Position numbers and translations under genes: made by a program | Notes under the pieces: generated by a model | What the model saw: only the letters and a program-made list of their open reading frames with translations | What the model was told of the DNA's origin: nothing | The model's database searches: none | Source: Streptomyces sp. NBC_00582 | Lineage (GTDB): Bacteria; Actinomycetota; Actinomycetes; Streptomycetales; Streptomycetaceae | Assembly: GCF_036345155.1 (NCBI RefSeq) | Contig: NZ_CP107773.1 | Span: 289,400 to 353,399, forward strand | DNA: 64,000 bases | Direction of reading: 5' to 3' | Shown here: positions 16,307 to 25,960 of the stretch, one piece after another | Layout of the letters: every line of letters begins with the position of its first letter | Numbering within the stretch: position 1 is the stretch's first letter

Positions 16307-18931
16307 TCAGGGGCGCCGGGGCGGGCCCGCCGGCCGCGTCGCCCGGCGGATGGGCCGGGGAGGCGGTGGTGATGCAGGCGGGGCGCCGCCGCTGGGCGAA
16401 GGCACGGGCAGCACCGGTGCGGGGATGGAGGCCGGTCCCGCCGCCGAGCGGCCGGACGGAGCGGTAGCCCCCGAGGACGGCGCAGGCCCGGGCACAGGCG
16501 GCGAGCTGGCGGCCGCGCGCACACCAGGAGGACTCGACGGGCGCGTTGGTCCGGAGATCGGTTGGGCCATGCCGAGCTGGGCGTTGGCCGCGTGACGTCC
16601 CACGAACCGCCCTGCGGTCTGCATGTTGCGCCGGTACTCGTTGCCGAAGGCGCGGGCGCCGTCGACCTTTGCCGTGACCCGCGCGCCGGCCCGGTTCTTC
16701 GCTGCTGTCAGCTGCCCCTTGACGGCGTTGGCCCGGGCGGCTGCGGCCGTCCCGCCCCGCTTGGCAGCTGCGATGCCTCGGGGGACGCCTACCGGGGCAC
16801 CCACTGTCGCGAGGGTGGCGAACTTCGTGGCCTTCCAGCCGAACCGCGCTGTCGCGGCGGCGCCCTTGCCGGCCGCCAGGGTGGCCCGGCCTCCGCGGGA
16901 CTGCGCCATCTTGTTCGAAGCGGCAGTGGCGAGTCGGCGGCGCAGTGCCTGCTTGGCGGCTCCTTGCGCGGCGACCTTCGCGGCTGTCGCGGCGCCACCG
17001 GTGCCCACGGCGGCCGCGGCGTTGGTGGCGAGGCGTGCGGCCGAGCGCAGGCGGCCACCGCGTTTGCCGCGCTGGGGCGTTCCCATCCACATCTGCTTGG
17101 CCGTGCGCCCAGCCTTGCCGATCGGCCTGCTGACCTTGCGGGCTTCACCGCGGGCCTCGCCGAACAGCTGCTTGATGCCCGGGGCGGTCTCGGCGTATCG
17201 GCCGAAGGAGTTGAAGACGCTCTGACGGCTGCCGCCGACGCGGGCGTTGGCCAGGCGCCGGTTCAAGTTGACGCTGACCTGCCGCGCGGTCTCCTTGATC
17301 TTCTTCTGGCCGACGATTCCCGCGACGGCAGCGAGGTCCAGGCAGATGAACTTGACGGCGAGGATCTCACCGGTGTCCGCGTCGATCAGCGCGACGATGA
17401 TCACGATGAAGACCGCGAGGAACAAGATCGCGAGGATGACGCCGAGGACGGCCTTGATGATGGCCGAGACCCAGCGCCACAGAACTCCGCGGCCGCCGCC
17501 GGGCAGGATGCCCGCGGCCAGGGCCCAGTGCCCCTTGATGCCTTCGAAGGCGAGCCAGCCCTGCGCGACCAGGAAGGTGCCGGTGACCAGGACCATGAGC
17601 ACGGAGACGATGATCGCCGCGAGCGCGACGAAGGCCGCCGAGAACGTCATGTCGGCCGACGCCTTCTTTGCGTCGCCCTCCTTGACCTTGCACACCTTGG
17701 TGAAATGCTCGCCCGCGTTGGTGAGTTGTGCCGCGTAGGTGGCCTCACCGGTGGGGTTGATCCTGTTGGCCTCGAAGAAGTCGATGCCCATTTGCTCGAA
17801 GTTGTACTTGACCAGCGACGCCTCGGCGAAAGCCTTTGAGCACGCAGGGTCCTTGAACGTCTTGCCGTAGAGCATCAACTGGGTCGGCTTCACGATGAAC
17901 GCGTCGACCAGAGCGTCGGTGATCGGCTTGGAGACGTTCTCCGGCTTGGCGTCACCCTCCGGGTTCTGGGACAGGACGACCGCACTGACCTCCAACGAGA
18001 GGTCCTTTGCCTTCCCGATCAGGCCGTCGTCGCTCAGCAGCATCGTCGAACCGCCCGGTGAGGGCTGGTCGTGTGTGCCCAGCAGCACCTGCGCCGGTGA
18101 GAGCAGAACCGTGGTGGCGATGGCGGCGACGACCAGGGACGTGCCGGCTTCGGCGAAGCCCTTGCTGCGGTTCTTGAAGAGGATCTGCCAAGCCGCGTAC
18201 AGGCCTGCGAACAGAAGGAACAGCCCGGGCAGCCCGAGGCGGTTGATGACTTGATCGCGCAAACTGGTGGCGATGTTGTCGGCGGGCTTGACCAGGATCT
18301 TCGCGAGCCCGAAGTTGAGCGCCCAGTCGATCAGCCAGCACGCGAACCCCACGAACCACTTCGCGATCCCGAAGAAGAACTGCGCCAGCAGATTCCAAAT
18401 TGTCAAGTCGATGTCGGTCCAGCCGCCCGTGTCTGAGTCGACGCTGTACGCCGAGATCGGGACGCCGTCCTTGTCCTTGACGTTGAACGGCTGCAGCAGG
18501 CCGTTGGAGCCGTCCTTGGGCGATTTGCTCAGGTCCTCGACCGGCTTGTCCTCGTCACCCGGCTGAGGCGCAGGCGGTGTTACCCCGGGGCGGGGCTCCA
18601 TCGGGTTGTAGGTATCTTCCGGCTTGGGCTTCGTCGTCGGCTTGTCGTCCTTGCCGTCGGCACCCCCGCCACTGCCGCCCTCCTTGCAGTACTTGTACTG
18701 AGCACTGTCGTGGGGCAGTTGGTCACACGGGTCGGGCGTGTCCTTGTCGCCGCCCGGCTTCGGAGTGGGCTTGGCGTCCGGAGCGGTGGGGGCCGGCCCG
18801 GGGCTCGGGGTGGGGACCGTGTCCGCGAAGGCGACCGCGGCGCTCAGACCCAGCAGCAGTGCCAGGGGCACGGCGATGAGCCAGATACGCAGGGCTCGCC
18901 GGCGGGGCGCGGCACGGGATGCGGATTTCAT
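16307..18931 (-). CDS. VirB6/TrbL-like polytopic membrane protein
   Basis: An 874-residue protein. A signal sequence (about 14-36) leads into a Pro/Lys/Asp-rich stretch. Hydrophobic clusters lie near 177-213, 230-250, 260-283, 428-460 and 490-517, and a 300-residue Ala/Arg/Gly-rich basic tail (about 540-800) ends in Pro/Ser repeats. This is the usual architecture of the large inner-membrane channel subunit in actinobacterial and Gram-positive T4SS. Its start overlaps the VirB4-like stop as ATGA. Confidence 0.8.
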   Translation of the reverse strand: MKSASRAAPRRRALRIWLIAVPLALLLGLSAAVAFADTVPTPSPGPAPTAPDAKPTPKPGGDKDTPDPCDQLPHDSAQYKYCKEGGSGGGADGKDDKPTTKPKPEDTYNPMEPRPGVTPPAPQPGDEDKPVEDLSKSPKDGSNGLLQPFNVKDKDGVPISAYSVDSDTGGWTDIDLTIWNLLAQFFFGIAKWFVGFACWLIDWALNFGLAKILVKPADNIATSLRDQVINRLGLPGLFLLFAGLYAAWQILFKNRSKGFAEAGTSLVVAAIATTVLLSPAQVLLGTHDQPSPGGSTMLLSDDGLIGKAKDLSLEVSAVVLSQNPEGDAKPENVSKPITDALVDAFIVKPTQLMLYGKTFKDPACSKAFAEASLVKYNFEQMGIDFFEANRINPTGEATYAAQLTNAGEHFTKVCKVKEGDAKKASADMTFSAAFVALAAIIVSVLMVLVTGTFLVAQGWLAFEGIKGHWALAAGILPGGGRGVLWRWVSAIIKAVLGVILAILFLAVFIVIIVALIDADTGEILAVKFICLDLAAVAGIVGQKKIKETARQVSVNLNRRLANARVGGSRQSVFNSFGRYAETAPGIKQLFGEARGEARKVSRPIGKAGRTAKQMWMGTPQRGKRGGRLRSAARLATNAAAAVGTGGAATAAKVAAQGAAKQALRRRLATAASNKMAQSRGGRATLAAGKGAAATARFGWKATKFATLATVGAPVGVPRGIAAAKRGGTAAAARANAVKGQLTAAKNRAGARVTAKVDGARAFGNEYRRNMQTAGRFVGRHAANAQLGMAQPISGPTRPSSPPGVRAAASSPPVPGPAPSSGATAPSGRSAAGPASIPAPVLPVPSPSGGAPPASPPPPRPIRRATRPAGPPRRP

Positions 18932-21525
18932 GCCAGAGCCCCTTCGAGGGGCACCGCGACGGCCGGCTCGTCCTCACCCATCTGGCCCGGCGTCGTGTGA
19001 ATGGCGTCCGCAGCACCGTCGTCGGCCGGAATGAGGACCTTCATTCCCGCGATCCGCTTGCGCAGGTCCCGGTAGAGGCATTCGCCGGCGCGCAGGCCGC
19101 GCTCGGCGTCGGAGACGTTGAGCGGGCTCAGGTTCTCCGTGATCAGCTTGATCATTTCCTCGTCGTGGGGATCAAGGTCGATGAACTCGAGGCACCGGGC
19201 GGCGAGGGTCTTGGAACGGTGGCGGAAAACGAAGATGTGGGAGAGCAGCGCCCTGATCTTGTCGCCAAGCTCGTTCTTAGGCCCGATGTCGTACGGGTCG
19301 TGGCTGCCCGCGAAGGCACCCGCACCGTGTTTGCGCCCGTCGGCGATGATCTCGAGCAGCAAGTTGGAACCCTCGGCGGACGAGGTCAGCCACCAGCACT
19401 CGTCCAGGAAAACGCCGGTGAACTCCGAGGAGTTGGCGAACGCGACCTCCCGGCACAGCGCGGTGATGAGGTACATCAGGCGCCAGCCGAACCTCTTCTC
19501 AACCTCCAGGCTGCGCAGGCGGTGCTCGCTGAGCTCCTCCTTGGTCGGCAGGCCGAGCCGGTCGACGGCGAAGACGATGGAGTCGGCGTTCGTGATGCGG
19601 ACGACCGGCAGGGTCGGGTCGAAAATCGTGCGGCCGAGGTCCTTCTTCGACAAGGCCCGCATCTTGCGGACGAGCTCGGAGGCCGCAGCGCGCACGGCAG
19701 CGTCGTTCGGCTCCTCCGCGTCCGGCGTCTTCGCGCGTGCAGCGAGGTTGGCGATGAGCGCGGTCATGGACGGGGCCGGGCCACGCCGGGTGGCCTCGAT
19801 GCTCTCGGCGAGCGTGACGCCCTCGATCGACATGCTGGCGATGTCCAGCAGGGGCGTGAGGAACGACTCGCAGTACCGCGCCGCGCGAGGTCCGCGGAAG
19901 ATCCGCAGCGGGTCGAGTGAAACGCCGGCGGTCTCATCGACCCGGATGATCTGCGTCTCGCCCGGGCAGGCCAGGGCGAACCTGGTCCATTCCTGCTGCG
20001 GCGTACGGTCAATGACCAGGGCGCGGCCGCGGCTGCGGGACTCACCGTAGCGGTGGCCGGTGGACAGAATTGAGTACATCGCCGTCTTGAGTGCGACGCT
20101 CTTGCCGGAGCCGAGCTCCCCCACGAAGGCCGCGCTCGCCGAGGCGTTGACGCGGGGCCCGTGACTGAAGTCGATCAGGACGGGACGGACACCGCCGCCG
20201 GACAACTGCAGGCCGTACAGGGAGCCGGTGTCGTCTCCGAGACTGGCGCCGCTGAACGGCATCGCCATGGCGAAGTCGCGGGCGAGCAGGTACTGGTTGA
20301 AGTCGAGAAGGGGCCGCGGGGTCTTGGTGCCGGGCAGCATGGCGTGGAAGAGGGGGACCTGGTCGCCGACCGGCCTCACCAGGGTGTAGTCGTTGCCGCC
20401 GAAGTGGTGCTTGAGGGAGTTGGCCCGCTCGTTGGCCTCTTCCGAGGTGGCGCCCCACACGCAGGTGACGACGGATGCGCGGATCTCTACCTCGGTGGAT
20501 GAGGAGGTCAGCCGGTCCCGGTATTCGTCCAGTGAGAACGATGCCTTGTCCAGGGAGGCCGGAACGCCGGCGGTCTCTCCGTCGTACTCACCGCGCTGGT
20601 GCGCGAGCTCGCGCTGCTGCCTGCGGGACTTGGGCTCGGCCTTCGAGCCGGCCTCGATGTTCAGCCGGACCGCCCAGTCGACCGGGAAGCCGAAGTCATC
20701 CAGAGCGGCCAAGTACTCCGAGCCGGGGAAGCGGAAGGAGTCGGGCATTTCCGCCAGCACGCTGAAGGCCTGGTAGCTGCTGCCGAACTCGGTGGTCACC
20801 TTGGCGAAGCGGCGGCCGAACGGGTTCGAGGGCCCCTTACGGCTCTGCCCTGCGCGGCCGCCCTCGTCCAGGACGACCTGGGTGTGAGCGGCGACGGTGC
20901 GCCCGCGGCCACGCAGGCCGCGCGGTGCACCCTCTTCCGGGAGCAGCGGCTCGTCGAGACCTCGGCGCGCGGCGTGTCCGTAGATCCACAGGATTTCCGC
21001 TTCGGTGGCGGCCTTGAGCTGGATGCCGGCCGGCCAGGATGCGGCGATCCGGTTCGCCTGGAGAAGCCGCTCGGCCTCCTCATCTGCGGTGATGGGCGGC
21101 ACCGGCAGCCCGAGCGCGGACATCAACTCGGCCTGCGCCGAGGAGGCGACGGCCCTGGCGGTCTGCTTGAGGTCCAGGTGCGGCAGGGGTATTGCCAGGA
21201 AGTCGACGCGGCCGGTCAGTTCGAGACCTTCCAGCTGGTCGAGGACCCTCAGCGACAGGTCGACGTATTCGGGACTCTTGTCCCAGTCCACCCCGGCAGT
21301 CATCCGCTGGACCACAGAGGCGGCGTCGACCTGCGGGCACAGGCTCAGCAACAGGACCTCACCGCGAAGGCTCTTGAACAGCGCCTCCAGGGCGTCGAGC
21401 CTCTCCCTCTTCGTTGCCTTGGACGCATGGGTGTAGTTCTCGGTGTCGACCTTCCATACGCCCCACGTGGCGGCGTTGGTCGTCCAGATGAGGTTGCCGC
21501 TGATGTGCCGGACGGGGAGACGCAT
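18928..21525 (-). CDS. VirB4-like T4SS ATPase
   Basis: An 865-residue protein of the SCO6880/VirB4-like type. Walker A is FVGELGSGKSVAL (about 467), with the LVIDRTPQQEW strand after it; Walker B is VFLDECWWLT (about 702). The N-terminal third is the variable VirB4 domain with WGVWKVDTENY. It energises pilus or channel assembly and is the defining subunit of a T4SS. Length and motif order are complete, so it should be functional. Neighbours on both sides are membrane components. Confidence 0.88.
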   Translation of the reverse strand: MRLPVRHISGNLIWTTNAATWGVWKVDTENYTHASKATKRERLDALEALFKSLRGEVLLLSLCPQVDAASVVQRMTAGVDWDKSPEYVDLSLRVLDQLEGLELTGRVDFLAIPLPHLDLKQTARAVASSAQAELMSALGLPVPPITADEEAERLLQANRIAASWPAGIQLKAATEAEILWIYGHAARRGLDEPLLPEEGAPRGLRGRGRTVAAHTQVVLDEGGRAGQSRKGPSNPFGRRFAKVTTEFGSSYQAFSVLAEMPDSFRFPGSEYLAALDDFGFPVDWAVRLNIEAGSKAEPKSRRQQRELAHQRGEYDGETAGVPASLDKASFSLDEYRDRLTSSSTEVEIRASVVTCVWGATSEEANERANSLKHHFGGNDYTLVRPVGDQVPLFHAMLPGTKTPRPLLDFNQYLLARDFAMAMPFSGASLGDDTGSLYGLQLSGGGVRPVLIDFSHGPRVNASASAAFVGELGSGKSVALKTAMYSILSTGHRYGESRSRGRALVIDRTPQQEWTRFALACPGETQIIRVDETAGVSLDPLRIFRGPRAARYCESFLTPLLDIASMSIEGVTLAESIEATRRGPAPSMTALIANLAARAKTPDAEEPNDAAVRAAASELVRKMRALSKKDLGRTIFDPTLPVVRITNADSIVFAVDRLGLPTKEELSEHRLRSLEVEKRFGWRLMYLITALCREVAFANSSEFTGVFLDECWWLTSSAEGSNLLLEIIADGRKHGAGAFAGSHDPYDIGPKNELGDKIRALLSHIFVFRHRSKTLAARCLEFIDLDPHDEEMIKLITENLSPLNVSDAERGLRAGECLYRDLRKRIAGMKVLIPADDGAADAIHTTPGQMGEDEPAVAVPLEGALA

Positions 21526-21561
21526 GGCTGAAGTCCTTCGTGGATGAGGCGCAGGGCGCCG

Positions 21562-22179
21562 CTACGAGCGGGGGTGCTGGTCCTCGAGCGAGGCGAGGAG
21601 GCTCTGCAACTGGCTCCGGCCGCTCGGGCGGGGCGGCGTCGCCTGAGCCGGATCGGCGGGGCCGGCCGGCCGGGCCGAGGAGACGGCGGCCGAAGCCGGG
21701 CGGCGTGCCGGGCGGGATTGGGGCACCGCAGCCACCTGCCGCCGTTGCGGCGCCGGGGCGAGCCCGTCGGAGTCAGGGCCCCCGACGGTCCGGACGGTTG
21801 CGGTCGTCCGCGACAGCTGGGGGCGCGGGTGCCGCTGGGGGCGGCCGGCAAGCCGGCCGCCTGCGGGCGCCGAGGCGTAGATGAGCAGGGAGCGCAGCGC
21901 GCGTGCCGGATCCCGGCCGTCAACCCGCGCGTAGCGCAGCACCCAGGCCAGTCCCCAGGGGAGCGCGACCATGATGAGGATGTTCGCGAGGCCGAAATGC
22001 GCCCAGAGGGCCTGTGTGATGGCCAGAAGGCCAAAGACGACGACCATGGTGACGATCTGGGTGATCGTGTACGGGCCTCCCGGGAGCCGTCCGGCTCCCG
22101 GGAGTTTGCCGATGACGAGCGGATGCTTCCGGGCCCGGGTGTAGGAGTGCCCGACGAGGTCTTCCTCGGACGCACTCAC
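21562..22179 (-). CDS. PrgI/VirB3-like membrane protein
   Basis: A 205-residue protein. Two adjacent transmembrane helices (about 38-58 and 62-81) follow the LPGAGRLPGGPYT motif, a pattern seen in PrgI, TcpE and VirB3-type subunits encoded just before the VirB4 ATPase, as here. The remainder is a Pro/Arg/Ala-rich tail. The GTG start overlaps the upstream stop as GTGA; a longer frame to 22299 lies inside the upstream gene. Confidence 0.75.
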   Translation of the reverse strand: MSASEEDLVGHSYTRARKHPLVIGKLPGAGRLPGGPYTITQIVTMVVVFGLLAITQALWAHFGLANILIMVALPWGLAWVLRYARVDGRDPARALRSLLIYASAPAGGRLAGRPQRHPRPQLSRTTATVRTVGGPDSDGLAPAPQRRQVAAVPQSRPARRPASAAVSSARPAGPADPAQATPPRPSGRSQLQSLLASLEDQHPRS

Positions 22180-22502
22180 AGCAGCGCCTTGGAGTTGCCG
22201 GAGTCCGGCCCGGGCACCTGTGGGGCAACGCTGGAGGCCTGGTCGTCGATCTCCGAGCCGACCTTCGACTGCAGGGACGGCAGGTTGGCAATGCCCCACA
22301 GGACGAGCGCGCCCAGGAGGAACGCGACGAGGGTGGCGACCCAGGACTTGGTCCTCCAGTACGCCATCGCGACGGCGGCCAGGACCATGACGCCGACGAC
22401 CAGCTTGATGAGGGTGCCGATCTGGTTGGTCTTGAGCGTGGCCCAGTCGAGCAGGTCGCCGGCGAGGACGACGGTGTTCGGATCTGCGGTCAGCGTGTGC
22501 AT
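22176..22502 (-). CDS. Small two-helix membrane protein of the T4SS
   Basis: A 108-residue protein with transmembrane helices at about 29-48 and 53-72 separated by YWRTKSW. It could be a VirB2/TrbC-like channel or pilin subunit judging from size and position ahead of the VirB3- and VirB4-like genes. It has no signal peptidase site, so the assignment is inference. Confidence 0.72.
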   Translation of the reverse strand: MHTLTADPNTVVLAGDLLDWATLKTNQIGTLIKLVVGVMVLAAVAMAYWRTKSWVATLVAFLLGALVLWGIANLPSLQSKVGSEIDDQASSVAPQVPGPDSGNSKALL

Positions 22503-22536
22503 GAACGTTTCCTCTTCGGTGGTGGGCGGACGGTGG

Positions 22537-23628
22537 TCAGCTGCCGGACGGTGATGCGGCGCCGCTGGGTGTGGCCGGGGCCTGGGCGTTCGGGGCGCTG
22601 GACGGCTTGCTCTGGGCAGCGGTGGCCGGGGCGTCGTCGAGGGTGGAGATCTCCCACCGCCCGGCGCGGGCGGTCAGGCCGAGCGCGTACGTGAGCGGGA
22701 AGGTGTTGCCGTCCGCGTCGGTGGCGTCGACCGAGACCAGCAGGCGCCTGCGGACGCCGTCGCTGGGGACCTTGTTGTCGGCGCTGTCGGGGGAGTCGTC
22801 CTGAACGGCGGTGAGCTTGATGGAGGAGTAGGGGGTCGGCGTCACGGGAGAGATGTGGACGCCGGGGGCGGTGTAGCGGTCCAACTCGCCCTGGCCGGCC
22901 ACGTACGCCTTCAGAAATGAGGCGGCGGTATCCGATGCGGGGTCGGCGGTCCCGCTGCCGCGAGAGGTCGGGTAGCCGAGGTCACCGGGCTTGAGTGAGC
23001 GCGGCGCGGCGACCTGCGCGGGCAGGGAGACGGCCGTGTATCCGGAGGTGGCGTCGGCGGTGGAGCCGGTCGACTGCACGGCGACGCGGAAGTACTGGAC
23101 TCCGGCGTCGGTGTAGCCGCCCTTCTTGGACTTCGCCGCGACGTTGACCGCGACGGTGACGGACCAGTAGCCGGAGGAGACCTCGCGGGCGTCCATCACC
23201 TGCGTGCGCAGGGCGCTGCGGGTGCCGGCAGGGTGCGTGAGCGCGATGCTGCCCGAGTAGTACGGCGCCAGGTTCTTCTCGGTGCCCTCTCCGGCTTCCA
23301 GGTAGGAGCCGACAAAGAGCTGTGCGAAGCCCGCCGGCCCGGTGGCGGCGGTCGACTTGACCGCGGCCTGCGGCTTGGGCGCGCTTTGGGCCGGTGCGGA
23401 GGAGCTGAGCAGAGCAAGGACTCCGATGACCGGGCCGGAGGCGATCAGCGTCCATGCCCCGAGGCGGGCCAGGCGCGCGAGTCCGGTCAGGCCGGCCGTG
23501 CTCGTCTTCCAGCCGGCGGTCTCCTCCGTCTCGTCCTGTTCGGCCGGCCCCCGTTCGACGGTCTCGACAGCCGCGTCCTCGGGCCACGCCTCGTTCTCCC
23601 GGCGAGCCTTTCGGCGTGAGCGCTTCAC
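22537..23628 (-). CDS. TcpC/VirB8-like conjugal transfer protein
   Basis: A 363-residue protein: a charged cytoplasmic N terminus, one transmembrane helix (about 53-75), then two NTF2-like repeats (FAQLFVGSYLEAGEG near 100 and AASFLKAYVAGQGELDRY near 240), the layout of the TcpC family. It should sit under the channel and connect the ATPases with the wall-spanning parts. The tail is Ala/Pro/Ser-rich. It is coupled by ATGA to the preceding small gene. Confidence 0.82.
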   Translation of the reverse strand: MKRSRRKARRENEAWPEDAAVETVERGPAEQDETEETAGWKTSTAGLTGLARLARLGAWTLIASGPVIGVLALLSSSAPAQSAPKPQAAVKSTAATGPAGFAQLFVGSYLEAGEGTEKNLAPYYSGSIALTHPAGTRSALRTQVMDAREVSSGYWSVTVAVNVAAKSKKGGYTDAGVQYFRVAVQSTGSTADATSGYTAVSLPAQVAAPRSLKPGDLGYPTSRGSGTADPASDTAASFLKAYVAGQGELDRYTAPGVHISPVTPTPYSSIKLTAVQDDSPDSADNKVPSDGVRRRLLVSVDATDADGNTFPLTYALGLTARAGRWEISTLDDAPATAAQSKPSSAPNAQAPATPSGAASPSGS

Positions 23629-23909
23629 GACGCGCTCCGCTGGGCCTGCGCCGTCAGGAGTGCGGCGATGCGGGACTTCAGCTGCTCGGGGGTACGGGAC
23701 TTCAGCGTCTCCCAGGACATGAGGGCGGGCTCGGAGTCGTGGTCGAGGAAGTGGCGCATCTCCTCGTGCACGGTGCGGTCGAGCGGGTCGCGCACCAGGG
23801 CGGTGCCCAGGCGGGTGGCGGTGATGCGGGCGGTGGCCACGCGGGTCTCGTCCTCGTCGGCGAGCGGGCCTGCAGCGCGAGTGGGGCCGGAGGTGTGGGC
23901 GGCAGTCAT
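23625..23909 (-). CDS. Small soluble protein leading the T4SS operon
   Basis: A 94-residue, largely helical protein without membrane segments or cysteines. I do not recognise it. It is the first gene after copy 2 of the 31-bp element and overlaps the TcpC-like gene, so it may be an operon regulator or chaperone. Confidence 0.65.
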   Translation of the reverse strand: MTAAHTSGPTRAAGPLADEDETRVATARITATRLGTALVRDPLDRTVHEEMRHFLDHDSEPALMSWETLKSRTPEQLKSRIAALLTAQAQRSAS

Positions 23910-23970
23910 GAAGGTGCTCCCGTGAAGTCGATGGTCAGAGCGGGGAAGGGGGCCGTGCGCGGATCACCCG

Positions 23971-24001
23971 TAGAGGTGTGGTTTTGGTCCGCCGTGTGAC
24001 A
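23971..24001 (-). promoter_or_regulatory. 31-bp transfer-operon element, copy 2
   Basis: TGTCACACGG-N12-ACACCTCTA read leftwards, with the same boxes and gap as the copies at 13670 and 38798. It lies 61 nt ahead of the first T4SS gene, and the nine genes downstream are spaced as one operon ending at 14508. Confidence 0.7.
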
Positions 24002-24018
24002 GCCGGAGGGCAAAAAGT

Positions 24019-24942
24019 TCAGGCGGCGGTGCGGACTGCCTGGCGCAGCGGCCGGACCGCCCGGCTGGCGCGCTGGCGCAGGCGCGCGCCTTCATTGCCC
24101 ATCGACCGGCGGGTGCGCGGGGCGCGGCCGGGGACGGTGGAGGCTTCCAGGTAGTAGCTTGCGATCCGCTGGGCGTCGGAGATCGTGAGCGCCTGGATGT
24201 CGACGGCCCACATCACGAGGGAGAGAAGTTCGGCGCGGGGGTCATCGGCGCAGAGCTCGGGTTCGTCGCTGCTGACGATCTCGAGTTCGACGGCCCGCAC
24301 GAGGCAGTCGGCCAGCTGCACCTGCGTCGCCGGGTCGGGGTCGCCGGCCGGCAACAGTGCGGCGGACCGGTCGCCGACGAGCGGCAGCAGCGAGTCTCCT
24401 ATGTCCCGCAGGGCCGAGCGGTCGTCGTAGTCGGCCGCCATGGTCTTCTGCGCGAGGACGAGGGTGTCCATCGAGATGTTCGCGAAGACGCCCCGGGGGC
24501 GGCGCTCCAGCGGGTAGGTGCCCACGACCTCGAACAGCGCGCTGAACATCGCCGAGACGATGTCGTCCCAGCGGATTCCCTCGCGCTGCTGCGACTTGGC
24601 CATCGAGACGGTCTTCGGCAGCATGACGCGAGCCGCCGTCCGCCAGGCCAGATCCTGATCGGCGCCGGTGCCCTTGGCGCGCCGCAGCAGGATGGACATC
24701 GCCTGGTCGTGGTCCTCCCAGGCGCCGCGGCGGAACAGGGCGCTGATCTTGTCGACCACACCCTGCGGGTTCTGGGCGCCGGCGAACAGCGGGTGCTCGG
24801 CGGCCCAGTCGGCGACCAGGTCGCAGGCGCGGTGGTCGTTGGAGAGTGCCGCCCAGTCGCGGTTCAGGCTCCGAAGGGTGCTGGAGCCCTCGTCGGTGGC
24901 CGAGGCGGAAGAGGTGCTGAGGGGGCTTGTGCGGTGCGACAT
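24019..24942 (-). CDS. Sigma-factor-like protein
   Basis: A 307-residue protein. AARVMLPKTVSMAKSQQREGIRWDDIVSAMFSALFEVVGTYPLERRP (about 105-155) resembles sigma region 2 by its helical pattern and the DDIVS segment. ISDAQRIASYYLEAST...RRSMGNEGARLRQRASRAVRPL (about 250-300) resembles a region 4 helix-turn-helix. The similarity is by eye only. It lies directly ahead of the 31-bp element that drives the T4SS operon, so it could be the factor that reads it. AAGGACGG precedes the ATG. Confidence 0.6.
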   Translation of the reverse strand: MSHRTSPLSTSSASATDEGSSTLRSLNRDWAALSNDHRACDLVADWAAEHPLFAGAQNPQGVVDKISALFRRGAWEDHDQAMSILLRRAKGTGADQDLAWRTAARVMLPKTVSMAKSQQREGIRWDDIVSAMFSALFEVVGTYPLERRPRGVFANISMDTLVLAQKTMAADYDDRSALRDIGDSLLPLVGDRSAALLPAGDPDPATQVQLADCLVRAVELEIVSSDEPELCADDPRAELLSLVMWAVDIQALTISDAQRIASYYLEASTVPGRAPRTRRSMGNEGARLRQRASRAVRPLRQAVRTAA

Positions 24943-25640
24943 CCGAGACCGTCCTTAGTCATCCGGTGGGGATGCCGCTGACGATCTTTTGACCCCCCTA
25001 GTCCGCGGTCTGACCGCTCAGGCCGAGGCAGGCGGCCAAGGAAGAACGCGCTTCGCATTGCGGTGGCGCGCGCACCGGACAAGGGGTGCGGTGGACGTGC
25101 GCGCACCGGTGCGCGAGGTGGACAAGGGGTGCGCGCACGGTGCGCATCGCGCGCGCGGGCCGGCGCACCAGCGCGGATTTGGTGCGGTGCGCGGTGCGCG
25201 CGGCCGGGCGCACCGGTGCGCGCCTTCGCTGGCAGGTCCGCAACGCGCGGCGCGCCATCGGGACCTTCGCCGGGCGCACCGTGCGCACCTCGCCCGGCGA
25301 CAGTGCCACCTGCCGAACGGAAGGCCGGCGCGCGCGGCGCGCCAGTTCCCTGCCTCCCGCCCCGCGGCAGCGGTGCGTCCACCGCCTTCTGCTGACGCAG
25401 CGTGATGCACGCGAAGGGCGGGCCCCGTGAGCGATGTTTCCCCTGAGACCCGCTGCGGTCGGGCCGCGTCCTACCCGGACCAGGGCGACAGCTGGCCGGT
25501 AGCGAACCTGGTCAAGGAATGACGCGCCAGGCCGCAGCGGTGGACAAGGGGCGGAAGGAAGGCTTCCGCAAGCTGGACAAGGGGCGACCGCCGCGTGGTC
25601 ATCAACCTGGACAAGGGGTAATCCGCCACGGGTGCATCGG
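24943..25640. other. Candidate replication origin with iterons
   Basis: No convincing gene. It holds five copies of GGACAAGGGG at 25077, 25120, 25542, 25575 and 25609. The last three are spaced 33 and 34 bp, about three helical turns. Read on the other strand they are CCCCTTGTCCA, overlapping the streptomycete DnaA-box consensus TTGTCCACA. The 25060-25290 part is packed with GCGCACC/GGTGCGC palindromes. The initiator-like gene follows on the left-reading strand. Confidence 0.6.
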
Positions 25641-25960
25641 AATTGGGGAGTACATCCGCATCACTGACGACTACAGCACGTCACAAGCGGGACAGCTCCG
25701 TGAAGCCCCTTCGAGCCGCGTCCGATCAGTTGACCGACCGGTGCGCTCGGCACCGCGCGCGGGAGCCCGGTCGCCGCCGACCGGCTTGGCGGCGCGCCGC
25801 GTGGGTCGACCGCGTACGCGCCGCGCGCCTGCCACAAGCGCACGTCGGTGGGCACCGCGCGCGCCGCGCGCGACGACGTCACCCGGCGGCGCACCGAGGA
25901 GGCAGGCCCGCACTCCAACGCGCGCTTCGGCGCGCGCACGAGTGCGGACGAGGCGGCTGG

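Noticed and set aside
24989..25430. Several open frames in the iteron region
   Set aside because: They translate the GCGCACC repeats, overlap one another on both strands and lack RBSs.
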